Shown one piece after another: positions 25,594-35,101 of a stretch of 51,057 nucleotides of DNA. The stretch's first letter is position 1. Each line of letters opens with the position of its first letter. The notes under the pieces were generated by a model. The model saw only the letters and a program-made list of their open reading frames with translations, searched no databases and had not been told where the DNA came from. Origin of the DNA: Actinomycetes bacterium. Its GTDB lineage: Bacteria > Actinomycetota > Acidimicrobiia > Acidimicrobiales > JAJZXF01. The position numbers and the translations under genes are program-made. The stretch is from positions 1 to 51,057 of the forward strand of contig JAJZXF010000008.1 in assembly GCA_021802485.1 (NCBI GenBank), read 5' to 3'.

Positions 25594-26736
25594 GTGCGCG
25601 TATCCACTGCGACTGCTCAAATGACACGACGGTTGCCGGCCCTCATTCGACAGAGCGAGCACGCAGGAATGGTGAGAACCGTGGGTCGTAGGATACTCGT
25701 CACAGGCCTGGACACTTTTTGGGGAGGCAGGGTTGCCCAGGCACTTGAGGCCCGGCCGGATGTAGATGTCGTGCTTGGCCTGGGCACCGGAAGTCCCTCG
25801 GTTGCGCTCGACAGGACGGAGTACGTTCGCTCCGACCAGACTTACTCGATCTTGTCCCGGATAGTGCGCGCTGCGAAGGTGGACACGATCGTGCACACTT
25901 TCCTGATCGTCGACTCGACCTCCATGAACGCGCGCACATTGCATGAGTTGAACGTGATCGGGACCATGAACCTTCTTGCCGCGGCTGGCTCGGCCGACAC
26001 GCCAGTTCGCCAGGTAATAGTGAAGTCGTCAACGATGGTCTATGGGTGCTCAGCCAGAGACCCAACTTTCTTTACAGAGGAGATGGAGGGGCCGTCGCTG
26101 CAGCGAACCCGGCTTGAAAGGTCTCTTTTGGATGTAGAAGCGCTCCTGCGGGACTTTGCTGATGACAATCCATCCACAGTGGTCACCTTGCTCCGGTTTG
26201 CGAATGTGATTGGTGAGGAGATATCGACCCCAATCACGAGAAACCTGTCGCGCTCACTGGTGCCTTCGGTTCTCGGGTTCGACCCGCTCTTTCAGTTTGT
26301 TCACGAGACCGACGTGGTCCGCTGCCTGGAGTTCGTTACCATGCAACAGCGTCCGGGCATCTACAACGTCGCTGGCCGTGGCAGGATGCCATGGAGTGAG
26401 GTGGTGGCAATGGTCGGTACAAAGCGCCTGCTATTGCCACCTGTGGCAACCCGGCTTGCTGCGCTTCCGCTGATCAGGGCGGGCCTTATCGATCTCCCAC
26501 CGGAGATGGAATGCCTACTTCGCTACGGACGCGGAGTGGACACGAGTCGGCTTGAAAGCGCTGGCTTCGAGCACAACTTCACCTCGGCAGGCGCCGTAGA
26601 CAGTTTTGCTCGTGCGACGCGTCTCAAGCGGGCGGTCGGCACGACCAAGCCGAGCTACACATACGAAGCCGATGTGGAAGCGTTCTTTCGCCACTCGCCT
26701 ACCGTTGCGGCTAATGACCGCAGCGGGAAGGATTGA
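25594..26736 (+). CDS. NAD-dependent epimerase/dehydratase (Rv0501-like SDR)
   Basis: Extended short-chain dehydrogenase of up to 380 residues. The nucleotide-binding site is RRILVTGLDTFWGGRVAQAL, an atypical GxxxxxG variant. VDTIVHTFLI and NVIGTMNLLAAA follow, with STMVYG at the usual YxxxK region. There Y is followed by GCSARD rather than a clear K, so catalysis may be altered. The start may be GTG/ATG 25594 or a later one nearer VGRRILVTG (around 25,669-25,684). It directly follows the PlsC-like gene, as in mycobacteria. The substrate is unknown. Confidence 0.82.
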   Translation: MRVSTATAQMTRRLPALIRQSEHAGMVRTVGRRILVTGLDTFWGGRVAQALEARPDVDVVLGLGTGSPSVALDRTEYVRSDQTYSILSRIVRAAKVDTIVHTFLIVDSTSMNARTLHELNVIGTMNLLAAAGSADTPVRQVIVKSSTMVYGCSARDPTFFTEEMEGPSLQRTRLERSLLDVEALLRDFADDNPSTVVTLLRFANVIGEEISTPITRNLSRSLVPSVLGFDPLFQFVHETDVVRCLEFVTMQQRPGIYNVAGRGRMPWSEVVAMVGTKRLLLPPVATRLAALPLIRAGLIDLPPEMECLLRYGRGVDTSRLESAGFEHNFTSAGAVDSFARATRLKRAVGTTKPSYTYEADVEAFFRHSPTVAANDRSGKD

Positions 26737-26748
26737 TCTTAGTTCGGT

Positions 26749-27345
26749 TCAGCGGCCGCCCAGCCATTCGGTTGCGTACCAACCCCGTCTGGCAATCCAC
26801 TCTTCAACGGTTATCGCGTAGCGGACGTGGTCTTCCCAGCGGCCGTCGATTTCGAGGTACCCAACGGAAACGCCCTCGTTCCTCAGCCCAAGCTTCTCTG
26901 CGACGCGCCTGCTTGGCCGGTTCCTGGGGACGATCGCCACCTCCACTCGATGGAGGGCGAGCTTTTCAAAAGCAAAGGCGAGGAGCGTCGCAGTCGCCTC
27001 GGGCGCGTAGCCATTCCCAGCGTGGAGCTTGTCAATCCAGTACCCGATAAAACCACTCTGGAAAGGTCCTCGCTGGATCGATGAGAGGCTTGCCTCGCCG
27101 ACGAAGTGTTGTTCGGCCAGCGTGAAGATGCCGAACGCAAACCCGCTTCCAGCCTGCCATTCGCGATCGCGGATCTCGCAACGGGTCTGGTAAGTCGATC
27201 GGTTTTCCTCTGGGTAGCCGGCGGCGCTCGACCGTGGTTCCCAGGGCAGGAGCCAAGCTCTGCAGCGGGATCGAACCTCATGCCACGAAGCGTAGTCGTC
27301 CATCGTGAGCGGTCGAAGGATCACCTTAGGACAGCGCAACTCCAT
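26749..27345 (-). CDS. GNAT-family N-acetyltransferase (RimJ-like)
   Basis: About 198 residues from ATG 27345 (MELRCPKVILRPLTMDDYA), the family's usual opening. FIGYWIDKLHAGNGYAPEAT is the acetyl-CoA-binding block, followed by FAFEKLALHRVEVAIVPRNRPSRRVAEKLGL. This is the pattern of RimJ/RimL enzymes that acetylate N-terminal residues or small amines. An open frame continues upstream to 27492 but overlaps cysC. It is the last gene of the minus-strand run after cysC (about 55 bases away) and may be co-transcribed. No specific substrate can be named. Confidence 0.82.
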   Translation of the reverse strand: MELRCPKVILRPLTMDDYASWHEVRSRCRAWLLPWEPRSSAAGYPEENRSTYQTRCEIRDREWQAGSGFAFGIFTLAEQHFVGEASLSSIQRGPFQSGFIGYWIDKLHAGNGYAPEATATLLAFAFEKLALHRVEVAIVPRNRPSRRVAEKLGLRNEGVSVGYLEIDGRWEDHVRYAITVEEWIARRGWYATEWLGGR

Positions 27346-27400
27346 CGGTGCAGTCTCGCCGCTTCGTTGCCTCAGACGCCGGCCAGTAACCACCTCGACG

Positions 27401-28054
27401 TTACCCCTGTGGGTTTCCTTTGTCAGACAGGGCCAGTTCGGACACCACAATTCCCCGTGGTGGAGGGGTCCATAGGCTGAGCAGCTCATCAAGGATTACC
27501 TTGGCCGCGTCTGAGGCATCAGTGCTTGTTGACCCGTCAATGGTCACGTCTGGATGAGATGGAATTTCGTACGGGTCATCCAGGCCTGTCAGATCTTGAA
27601 GCTCTCCGCGCCTTGCACGCGAGTAGAGGCCTTTCGGATCGCGCCTCTCGCATTCTCGTGCTGGAGTAGAAACCCAAACTTCGAGAAATGGTATGCCCTG
27701 TTCTTCATGTCGGGCGCGTGCCCTTGCGCGCCCTTCCGCGAACGGGCTAACCAGGCTAACCAGGCTAACCAGGCCCGACTGGGCCGCGATCAGGGCAACC
27801 TCAAGAACCCGGCGGACGTTCTCTTGTCGTCCGGAAACAGAGAAGTCGAGGTCCGAGCACAAGCCTGTCCTCAACGCATCCCCGTCAAGGATGCAGCATC
27901 TCACGCCGCTTTCTTCCAGTAGGTTGGCGAGCGTAGCCGCGGCAGTCGACTTCCCTGAAGCCGGCAGTCCTGTGAACCAGACCGTAGCGCCGCGACCGTC
28001 GTGTACGGAGCCAGCCCTATTTGGCCTCATCGGTGCAGCCGGCAAGTCCCGCAC
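27401..28054 (-). CDS. cysC: Adenylylsulfate kinase
   Basis: Phosphorylates APS to PAPS. The P-loop is GLPASGKST; then ILDGDALRTGLCSDLDFS, the RQENVRR segment, SPFAEGRARARARH, FLEVWVSTPARECERRDPKGLY and GLDDPYEIPSHPDVTID. All are standard CysC blocks. It is 217 residues long and starts eight bases downstream of the cysN stop. Within VSLVSLVSP the DNA contains three exact tandem 9-bp units (27745-27771). CysC supplies PAPS for either sulfate reduction or sulfotransfer. No PAPS reductase or sulfotransferase gene lies in the window. Confidence 0.94.
   Translation of the reverse strand: MRDLPAAPMRPNRAGSVHDGRGATVWFTGLPASGKSTAAATLANLLEESGVRCCILDGDALRTGLCSDLDFSVSGRQENVRRVLEVALIAAQSGLVSLVSLVSPFAEGRARARARHEEQGIPFLEVWVSTPARECERRDPKGLYSRARRGELQDLTGLDDPYEIPSHPDVTIDGSTSTDASDAAKVILDELLSLWTPPPRGIVVSELALSDKGNPQG
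27745..27771 (-). repeat. Three tandem 9-bp units inside cysC
   Basis: GGCTAACCA occurs three times without a break, encoding the L-V-S repeat before SPFAEG. The number of residues matches other CysC proteins, so the repeats fill normal length. Slippage could still add or remove Leu-Val-Ser. Confidence 0.8.
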
Positions 28055-28061
28055 CTTTGCC

Positions 28062-29318
28062 TCAGGAAGAACGATCTACGATCATGCCCGCTCCAACAGT
28101 GGAGTTGGTTGCCTCGTCCATGAGGATGAAGCTTCCCGTGAGGCGATTGCGCGCGTAGCTGTCAAAGAACAGCGGTGATGTCGTGCGCAGCTCAACCCGG
28201 CCAACATCATTTAGCTCGAGAGAGTCAGTGCTGCGATCGCGGTGAAGGCTGTTCACGTCGAGGCGATAGTGCAGCTTTTTTACGAGGGCTCTAGCGCTGC
28301 GTGTGGTGTGCTTGATAGCGAACATCGCACCTGTTCTCATCGCGTCCCGTGACATCCAGCAGACCATGGCCTGCACATCCTGGCCCGCTGCCGGTTGGTT
28401 GTGAGGTCGGCATATCATGTCCCCTCGGGAGACATCGAGGTCGTCCGCAAGCCTTAGAGTTACTGACATCGGGGGAAACGCGGCCTCGAGCGGGCCGTCA
28501 ATGGTGTCGATGGATGCGATTGTGGATGAAAGCCCAGAGGGAAGTACGATCACATCGTCACCGGGTTCCAGAACGCCACCAGCGACCTCGCCCGCATAGC
28601 CCCTGTAACCGGTGTGCTCGGAGGTGACGGGGCGTACCACACGTTGAACGGGGAAACGGACGTCTATGAGGTTCCTGTCTGAGGCAATGTGAAGTTCCTC
28701 CAGGTAATTCAGCAATGAGAGGCCCTCGTACCAAGGCATGTTGGGCGATCGCTGCGTGACGTTATCTCCGAGCAGGGCTGATATCGGGATGAAGGATATG
28801 TCCGGAACCTCGAGCTTTGCGGAGAAGTCGATGAATTCCTGCTTCACCTGCTCAAATGCGAGTTCATCCCAGGAGACCAGGTCCATCTTGTTGACACATA
28901 CCACCATATGCGAGACCCGCATGATAGATGCCAGGGTCGCGTGGCGCCTCGACTGCTCAGTTGCTCCAGCACGGACATCTACGAGGACCACCACCAGATC
29001 AGCAGTGGAGATCCCGGTGACCATGTTTCTCGTATGCTGCGTATGGCCAGGGGTATCGGCTATGACAAACCGCCTCTTTTTTGTGGCGAACGGTCTGTAC
29101 GCGACGTCAATAGTGATACCCTGCTCGCGTTCGGCGCGTAGCCCGTCGGTCAGCAGCGCAAGGTCCGTATACTCGTCCCCGCGGGCCGTGCTCGCGACTT
29201 CGACGGCGCGAAGTTGGTCCTCGAAGACCTGCTTCGAGTCGTACAAGAGGCGGCCGATCAGGGTCGACTTGCCGTCATCCACTGACCCCGCTGTAGCAAG
29301 GCGTAGGAGCTCTGCCAT
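28062..29318 (-). CDS. cysN: Sulfate adenylyltransferase GTPase subunit
   Basis: The EF-Tu-like GTPase that drives APS synthesis by CysD. G1 is GSVDDGKSTLIGRLL, the EQGITIDVAYR switch follows, G3 is DTPGHTQHTRNM and G4 is NKMDLV, with two beta-barrel domains after. The 418-residue length is that of a stand-alone CysN, not a CysNC fusion, which agrees with the separate cysC. Its ATG directly follows the cysD stop with no spacer. It is the third gene of the giant glycosyltransferase-cysD-cysN-cysC run. Confidence 0.95.
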   Translation of the reverse strand: MAELLRLATAGSVDDGKSTLIGRLLYDSKQVFEDQLRAVEVASTARGDEYTDLALLTDGLRAEREQGITIDVAYRPFATKKRRFVIADTPGHTQHTRNMVTGISTADLVVVLVDVRAGATEQSRRHATLASIMRVSHMVVCVNKMDLVSWDELAFEQVKQEFIDFSAKLEVPDISFIPISALLGDNVTQRSPNMPWYEGLSLLNYLEELHIASDRNLIDVRFPVQRVVRPVTSEHTGYRGYAGEVAGGVLEPGDDVIVLPSGLSSTIASIDTIDGPLEAAFPPMSVTLRLADDLDVSRGDMICRPHNQPAAGQDVQAMVCWMSRDAMRTGAMFAIKHTTRSARALVKKLHYRLDVNSLHRDRSTDSLELNDVGRVELRTTSPLFFDSYARNRLTGSFILMDEATNSTVGAGMIVDRSS

Positions 29319-30224
29319 CTAGAAGTACCCCTCGCGCTTTCTGTCCTCCATCGCTGCTTCGGAGAAACGGTCATCCGCTCTCGATGCGCCGCGCTCTGAG
29401 ACCGTCGATGAGCTCAGCTCGACAAGCACCTCCTCGACAGTTCCAGCAGATGATTCCAGCGCAGCGGTGCAGGTCATGTCCCCAACGGTCCGGTAGCGTA
29501 CCGTGGCATCGAAGGTCTGCTCTCCTGGCGCTGGCTGGGTCCACGGACCTACGGCCCAGAGAAGATCGTGATGCCGGTATACCCGGCGACGATGAGCAAA
29601 GTAGATGGTTGGGACAGCTATGGCCTCTTCGGCTATGTACTCCCACACGTCCCTCTCCGTCCAGTTCGAAAGGGGAAAGATGCGGAAGTGCTCGCCGGGG
29701 AGGTGGCGTGTGTTGTACAGGTTCCAGACCTCAGGTCGTTGGTTGCGAGGATCCCACTGGCCGAACTCGTCCCTGAAGGAGAATACCCGCTCTTTTGCCC
29801 TTGCCTTCTCCTCGTCCCTGCGGGCTCCGCCTATGAGCCCATCGAAGCGGTAGCGAGCCAGGGCCTCGAGGAGCGCCGCTGACTGCAAGCGGTTACGTGA
29901 GGCGCCCGGCCCTGGATCTGCTATACGGCCCGCGTCGATTGACTCTTGGAGCGATGCAACCACGATATCGACGCCTGCCTCAGCAACTCTAGCGTCGCGA
30001 AAGTCGAGTACCTCGGGGAAGTTCTGCCCAGTATCTACGTGTAGCAATGGAATGTGAAGCCTCTGAGGCCACACCGCCTTCTCGGCAAGTCGTAGCAGCA
30101 CCGCAGAGTCCTTGCCGCCGGAGAACAGCAAAGCTGGGCGCTCGAGTTCCGCTACGACCTCGCGCAGGACATGTATCGATTCAGCCTCAAGCGAGCGGAG
30201 ATGGCTCAGTTGGTATGTCGTCAT
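29319..30224 (-). CDS. cysD: Sulfate adenylyltransferase subunit 2
   Basis: ATP sulfurylase catalytic subunit. The PP-loop is LLFSGGKDSAVLLRL; then DTGQNFPEVLDFRD, IGGARRDEEKARAKERVFSF and FPLSNWTERDVWEYI, and it ends KREGYF as CysD proteins do (301 residues). Its ATG overlaps the stop of the giant glycosyltransferase gene (ATGA, four bases), so the two should be translationally coupled. This linkage of sulfate activation with glycan synthesis is the notable part of the context. Confidence 0.96.
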   Translation of the reverse strand: MTTYQLSHLRSLEAESIHVLREVVAELERPALLFSGGKDSAVLLRLAEKAVWPQRLHIPLLHVDTGQNFPEVLDFRDARVAEAGVDIVVASLQESIDAGRIADPGPGASRNRLQSAALLEALARYRFDGLIGGARRDEEKARAKERVFSFRDEFGQWDPRNQRPEVWNLYNTRHLPGEHFRIFPLSNWTERDVWEYIAEEAIAVPTIYFAHRRRVYRHHDLLWAVGPWTQPAPGEQTFDATVRYRTVGDMTCTAALESSAGTVEEVLVELSSSTVSERGASRADDRFSEAAMEDRKREGYF

Positions 30225-33200
30225 GTCAGCGTTGTCGAGCGAGTTGCATCATCGTGTGTTGCAGGCGATCTTCCAGCCAGCGTGTGTTGCCCGCTGGCTT
30301 CACTGTTCCCGTTGCCCGTGCGTCTCGAATTCGCGGCACTCGCGTCGATCCGTCTCGGTTTGTTGATGGATTTGGTTTCAGTTGAACTGTCATCTTCGAC
30401 CACGTTCACGATAGCCGACCATGCGTTGGAGGCTGATACCTGGTCGAACCACCTGACGCCCTCTTGAACCGCAGTCACGATCAAGCGGTACTGCGCTGGC
30501 TGGTCGGGTGCCCGCAGAAGCGCACGAAGGCGGATCTTCTCACCAGCGAGAAGCACTCGACTCAGCGGCATGCGAAACGAGCCGCTGCCGTCCAGGTCGA
30601 CTTCGACGGTTCCCATAGAGACTGCTTCGTGCGCGCCATCCTGGGTCACCGAACCATTTGCAGCTGGCTGGCCAGTTGTGCCACCCGGGTCAACCTGCGC
30701 TTGCGCTCCTGCGAGGACAGGTTCCCATCGGTATGAGATGCGAACCGGGTTCGACCCTTTTGACGAAAGCGGTGTACGCCCGAGATTGCGGATCTCGACT
30801 TCAATGGTGCGAAGGGCTCCAGGTTCCAGCTGGTCAAGGGACTGATCTGGGAGATGCTCCACCTTGATCGAGATCCGGACTTCATGTTCTGGGAGCGGCC
30901 CAAGGCCCCGTGGCTGCTCTCGGCATAGGAGGTCTTCTGCTTCAGATTCCCGATAGCCTTCGCTCGCAACAACCGTCTGGGCCTGCCTGCGTGACGTCGT
31001 AGCCTCTCTCACCCAGAGCACACTCGAACTGGCCGATGACGCGGCTCGGAGCCCTTCGAGCAGCGCTTCGGGAACGAATAGGAGGTCGTAGATCTCCTTA
31101 GCGGGGAGCGGCAAGGCCCCGACTTGCTCGCCAGTGAGCTGGTCCACAGCAACTACTCTTGCTACCGCTGCGGATCCACTCCGCTGGCGATGTGAGCTCA
31201 CGCCCACCAATAACGTGCTGTCGCACAGAGCGAGCCCCCTGGTCCATCCACCGAACTCAAGTGTTCTGTCGACCCGAGAGGTTGTTAGATCCACCGACAG
31301 CACCTGGCCAGCAGCGGAGCTGCACAGAAACCATTTCTGCGCCTCGTTGTCCGTGGCCTGGGTTGGTGTGTGGGGTGATTCGAAGCCGCCTAGGACGACC
31401 TTGTTCTCAGTCAGCGAAAACAGCACCCCCTTAGCGGCACCGGTTGCGCGAGCCCATTCCCTGTAGCGTTCATTCTGGCCGAACGCTGACACGAGGAGCT
31501 CGCCTGATCGAGTCCACGCCAGCGAGTTGAGGTGCCAGGAGTCGGGCTCGCCGGGTGCGCGCCACCTTTTCTTGACTTTGCCACTGGTGGAGAGCCAGAC
31601 CACCTCGTTGTCAAAGGTCGACACGACGACATAGTCGTTGCCTTCCATTGATACATCATGGGGATCATGCACCTCGTCCACGCGCAGGTGAGAGACTAGC
31701 CCCTCGGAGTCGTACACAAGAAGTTCGGCGACCCCGTTGGGACCGTCGGGGGCGTGCAGCAATCGAAGGAGCCTCGCGGAAGAGGACTTTGCGTCGCCTT
31801 GGCCTGCTATCCGGTCGGCTAGGTACAAACCGGTGGATGGACGGCAGTCGAGGCGTTCCAAGGAATCGCCCGTGCAGGCGAAAAGCCCTCCCACCCCGTC
31901 TTCGCCGAACGCTGAAACGAGGAGTGCGTGCCCGCTAGGCCAGTCCCTGGCGATGCCGTCCGGCCAGCTACTGGATGGAGTGAGTATTTTCGATGCAGAC
32001 CCTCGGCCACCAGGGCCTGCATCCGGCTCCTGATCAGTGGCGCAGAGCGACGCGTTGGGGCCCTCGGTGCTATCAGGCCCGTCAGCTCCTGTGCTAGCCG
32101 AACGGACTGCAACCGCCTGGCCTGCACGCTGTGAAGCAATGTTCACCCTCGCTCCGAGGTTCCCGACCAGGTGCTCGACCGCGGCTAGCCGGAGCTTCAT
32201 CTGCTCGAGCTGTGCCGTCGTCTCGTTTGCAGCCTCATCTGCTTGGCGCGCGTGCTCGTCGTGCGCCTCAAGTACCCGGGCAATTGTCACGTCCACGAGG
32301 CGTTGATGGGCGTCGTGGTGGCGCAGCATCCTCAGCACGGTGCGGCGAAGCAAGCGCGCTGGACCTGCGAAGCGCGCTGGAGACCCGATGTCCGGGCTGC
32401 GAAGCGCAAGCTGCGCCGCAGTTGTAGCCGACGGAGCTTCGGAGGCAGCCTTGAGCAGCGGGTCTACCAGCTCAGGCGTGATAGCACTGCTGCTGCCCAG
32501 AGGAAGGGTCGCGGGGGACCCGGTGATCGATCTCTCCCTGGTTTCCCAGATCTTCTCCAGGCGCTTCGAGATGAAGCGCGCTCGAACTTCAATGCTGTGG
32601 GTGCTGAGAATGCTTTCGCGAGCCATGCGGCCCTTTGCGGCAGCGAGTTCTGGGTTCTCGTAGACAAGCCTCATGAGCCGCGCTGCTTCGCTCGTAATAG
32701 GGTTAGCCCAGAGCATGCCCGAGGGGTATGGTTCGCAACCCGCTGGGACAGCGCAGGGCGAGTATGGCACGAGAAAGCTGTTCTCGCGGTCCATGAAGTC
32801 GAGGTTGCCGGAGTATGCAGTAGCGATGACAGGCTTTCCAAGCGCCATTGATTCCGCGAGACTGAGACCGAATCCTTCGCTCCTGTGCAGCGAAACAAAG
32901 CAGTCAGCTCGCGCCATCAGCGCAGCGTTCTCCCCCTGGGGCATGGCCCGTTCGATGATCACGACGTCGGACCGGTCTCTTGCGCGCAACTTCAGGCGTT
33001 CCAGATCTACCGCCCGATGCTCGCTACCCATGACCTTGAGCACCAGCAGCGGGCCTTCGTCAGGTTTGAATGCCTGTTCGAACGCATCGAGGACGCCTAG
33101 GGGGTTCTTGCGTTCGAAGCCACTCAGCAGATCGAAGCTGAACAGGTAGACGAAACGGCCGTCAGGGATTCCGAACTCAGCGAAGTCGACTCCGCTGGCT

Positions 33201-34927
33201 GGGGACGGGGCGACTACCCCGTGGGGAACGGTGAATACTGGTCGCGGTGAGATCTTGGCAATTGCCCCACGTGTGAAATTGCTCACCGCCCATACCTCGT
33301 CCACGTAGTGAAAAGCGGGATGCATCGTGGGAGGAAGGTCTTCGAGCTCCCAGGCCCAAACTCCTATGGTGTAGCGGTGTTCGAAGAAGTCCTGGCCCAT
33401 CCGCAGTGCGAAGGACTGTGTCATGTCTGCGTTTATGCAGAGGATGTTGGTGTCGAACATCTCCTGTGAAGTCTTGTGGCCTGTGAAGTTGTGGCCTTGA
33501 CGAACCAGACCTGCATCTTCGTCGATGATCGAGTACGGCAAGCCAGCAGCCTCGATTGCGGCGACGAGGAGCCTCGCTCCCTCACCGACTCCATGTTGCG
33601 CCCGGAAGTAGCCAGCAACGTTCACGCCCTTACGGTCCTTGCTAGCAGGCTGGCCGACGCTTGAGCCGGTCGTATGCGATGTTCCGGGACGCATGCTGGT
33701 GCCCGGAGCCTCGGGGACCAGCCTAGGGTGGAGCCCCCAGGTCTGGCCGCTGCCAGCTCTCGCCCAGGCAAGGAAATCAGTCGCTCCAGTCGAGTAGAGA
33801 TCTCCGAACGCGGCCCGAAGGCCTGGGTCGGACTCCCGCAGGGCGATCAGGTAGCGGGTGAGACCGCTCGCGCGTGGGAATGATGGGTGTGGCTCGTTCA
33901 GCCATGAGATGAACTCCTCGGCCTCCACGGGGGCGAATGGGTCAGGAGGGCGAACCCTGGTCCCCGCCTCCGCGTCGAGTAGCCGCTGGCGATAGAGGCG
34001 TCTCATTGCCTGGGTGATCTTGATGCCGCTAGGCAATATAGCGTAACCGTAAGAGCCTAGTGACGGATCTCCGAACCCCTCTTCTTGCAATCGGGCGTCA
34101 TAGTGACCGCAGATCTGGGCCACGCTGGGATGCTCGCTCAGCAATATTCGAGGCAGGTGGGCTTGATGCCTGCTCAGAAGGTGGGGTTCTTTGGGGCTGT
34201 ACCCGCTGAAGTGGAAGAACTTGAGAGGCTCTCCGTTGACTTCGTACGCGGTGCCGCTCCATGACAGCTTCCGGTGATCGAGGTTCCAGTAGGCAACGTT
34301 AACAGCCGGGTCGCGTAGCACGTACGGGCTGAAGCAACCCGGGGCAAAGTCAACCCATCGTTGATCCACAAAGAGCATGTTTTCGATGTCAACTATGCAG
34401 TCCGTGCGGAGACGTTCTGACCAGTAGTCGAGGAAGGGGCCACTCGACGTGCCGACAGCCACAAAGCCAAGGTTGAAGACACCCGACGCTAGAATAGCGG
34501 CCTCCGTGGGCCACTTTCCGTCGCGGGGGAGTGGGGAAGTTATGTGCGGCGTTAGCACTATGCCATGCTTTCTTGCCAACGGAAGAACGAAGTCGAGCGG
34601 CGCAAAGACCTCGATATCCGGGTCTAGATAGATGACCTCCGGATTCCCGTTTGCCAGAAGGTGCCTCAGCAGGAACGGCTTGACCGCTGTGGCCAACTCC
34701 ATCACGTCGTAGATCATCGCCATTGTGTGAAGCTCTCTTATGTCGAAGAGATCCTCGAGGTGCATCACCTCGAATGGCTCAGTGTTCGAGTTCACCTCCC
34801 TATCCAGATCATCGAGGATGAGGGCGGTCACCTGGCCTTGCGGGTGATGATCAGTAAACGATCTCGCGAGCACGCGCGCATACGGTAGGTAGTTGCGCGC
34901 AATGATTGTGCACGCGTTGACTGCCAT
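30221..34927 (-). CDS. Giant multidomain protein: GT-A + GT4 glycosyltransferases, coiled coil, propeller-like and Ig-like domains
   Basis: 1568 residues from ATG 34927, with GGAGG 12 bases upstream; an in-frame start at 35101 adds 58 unconserved residues. Residues 1-330 are a GT-A fold resembling GT8, with the metal/nucleotide site YLDPDIEV (DPD at 102-104). Residues 434-796 are a GT-B enzyme of the GT4 type with HGVGEG, WAVSNFTR, VPHGV, FERKNP and the donor motif EGFGLSLAE (684-692). A coiled coil lies at about 870-935. Residues about 997-1300 resemble the TIGR03032/DUF4915 propeller family (DPHDVSMEG, WHLNSLAW, SPHTP, GWTRGLAL). A beta-sandwich at about 1350-1510 (VEIRNLGRTPLSS, ISYRWEP, QYRLIVTAVQEGVRWF) resembles the Wzt-like C-terminal domain. 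There is no signal peptide. It overlaps cysD by four bases. Likely role: assembly of a surface polysaccharide. Confidence 0.85.
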   Translation of the reverse strand: MAVNACTIIARNYLPYARVLARSFTDHHPQGQVTALILDDLDREVNSNTEPFEVMHLEDLFDIRELHTMAMIYDVMELATAVKPFLLRHLLANGNPEVIYLDPDIEVFAPLDFVLPLARKHGIVLTPHITSPLPRDGKWPTEAAILASGVFNLGFVAVGTSSGPFLDYWSERLRTDCIVDIENMLFVDQRWVDFAPGCFSPYVLRDPAVNVAYWNLDHRKLSWSGTAYEVNGEPLKFFHFSGYSPKEPHLLSRHQAHLPRILLSEHPSVAQICGHYDARLQEEGFGDPSLGSYGYAILPSGIKITQAMRRLYRQRLLDAEAGTRVRPPDPFAPVEAEEFISWLNEPHPSFPRASGLTRYLIALRESDPGLRAAFGDLYSTGATDFLAWARAGSGQTWGLHPRLVPEAPGTSMRPGTSHTTGSSVGQPASKDRKGVNVAGYFRAQHGVGEGARLLVAAIEAAGLPYSIIDEDAGLVRQGHNFTGHKTSQEMFDTNILCINADMTQSFALRMGQDFFEHRYTIGVWAWELEDLPPTMHPAFHYVDEVWAVSNFTRGAIAKISPRPVFTVPHGVVAPSPASGVDFAEFGIPDGRFVYLFSFDLLSGFERKNPLGVLDAFEQAFKPDEGPLLVLKVMGSEHRAVDLERLKLRARDRSDVVIIERAMPQGENAALMARADCFVSLHRSEGFGLSLAESMALGKPVIATAYSGNLDFMDRENSFLVPYSPCAVPAGCEPYPSGMLWANPITSEAARLMRLVYENPELAAAKGRMARESILSTHSIEVRARFISKRLEKIWETRERSITGSPATLPLGSSSAITPELVDPLLKAASEAPSATTAAQLALRSPDIGSPARFAGPARLLRRTVLRMLRHHDAHQRLVDVTIARVLEAHDEHARQADEAANETTAQLEQMKLRLAAVEHLVGNLGARVNIASQRAGQAVAVRSASTGADGPDSTEGPNASLCATDQEPDAGPGGRGSASKILTPSSSWPDGIARDWPSGHALLVSAFGEDGVGGLFACTGDSLERLDCRPSTGLYLADRIAGQGDAKSSSARLLRLLHAPDGPNGVAELLVYDSEGLVSHLRVDEVHDPHDVSMEGNDYVVVSTFDNEVVWLSTSGKVKKRWRAPGEPDSWHLNSLAWTRSGELLVSAFGQNERYREWARATGAAKGVLFSLTENKVVLGGFESPHTPTQATDNEAQKWFLCSSAAGQVLSVDLTTSRVDRTLEFGGWTRGLALCDSTLLVGVSSHRQRSGSAAVARVVAVDQLTGEQVGALPLPAKEIYDLLFVPEALLEGLRAASSASSSVLWVREATTSRRQAQTVVASEGYRESEAEDLLCREQPRGLGPLPEHEVRISIKVEHLPDQSLDQLEPGALRTIEVEIRNLGRTPLSSKGSNPVRISYRWEPVLAGAQAQVDPGGTTGQPAANGSVTQDGAHEAVSMGTVEVDLDGSGSFRMPLSRVLLAGEKIRLRALLRAPDQPAQYRLIVTAVQEGVRWFDQVSASNAWSAIVNVVEDDSSTETKSINKPRRIDASAANSRRTGNGNSEASGQHTLAGRSPATHDDATRSTTLT

Positions 34928-35101
34928 TGTACTAATCGACCTCCGCCAGCTGAGGGCCTCTAGGGTGTCTACGAACGACCCCAGGTTATACGACCGAGCA
35001 GGGGCGGGCTGGAGTCGCTTGATTTTTCGGCCGGTCCTTGGCACCAGAACGCGTACTTGGTGCTCGTGAGCGAATTGCGGCCGCATTCGCCAAGGGGTCA
35101 A

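Noticed and set aside
27745-27771. Phase-variation switch in cysC
   Set aside because: The 9-bp units keep the frame whatever their number, so slippage would not turn the gene off.
30221-35101. Longer 1626-residue form of the giant glycosyltransferase
   Set aside because: The extra 58 residues are not domain-like, and the ATG at 34927 begins exactly at the first strand of the GT-A fold with GGAGG upstream.
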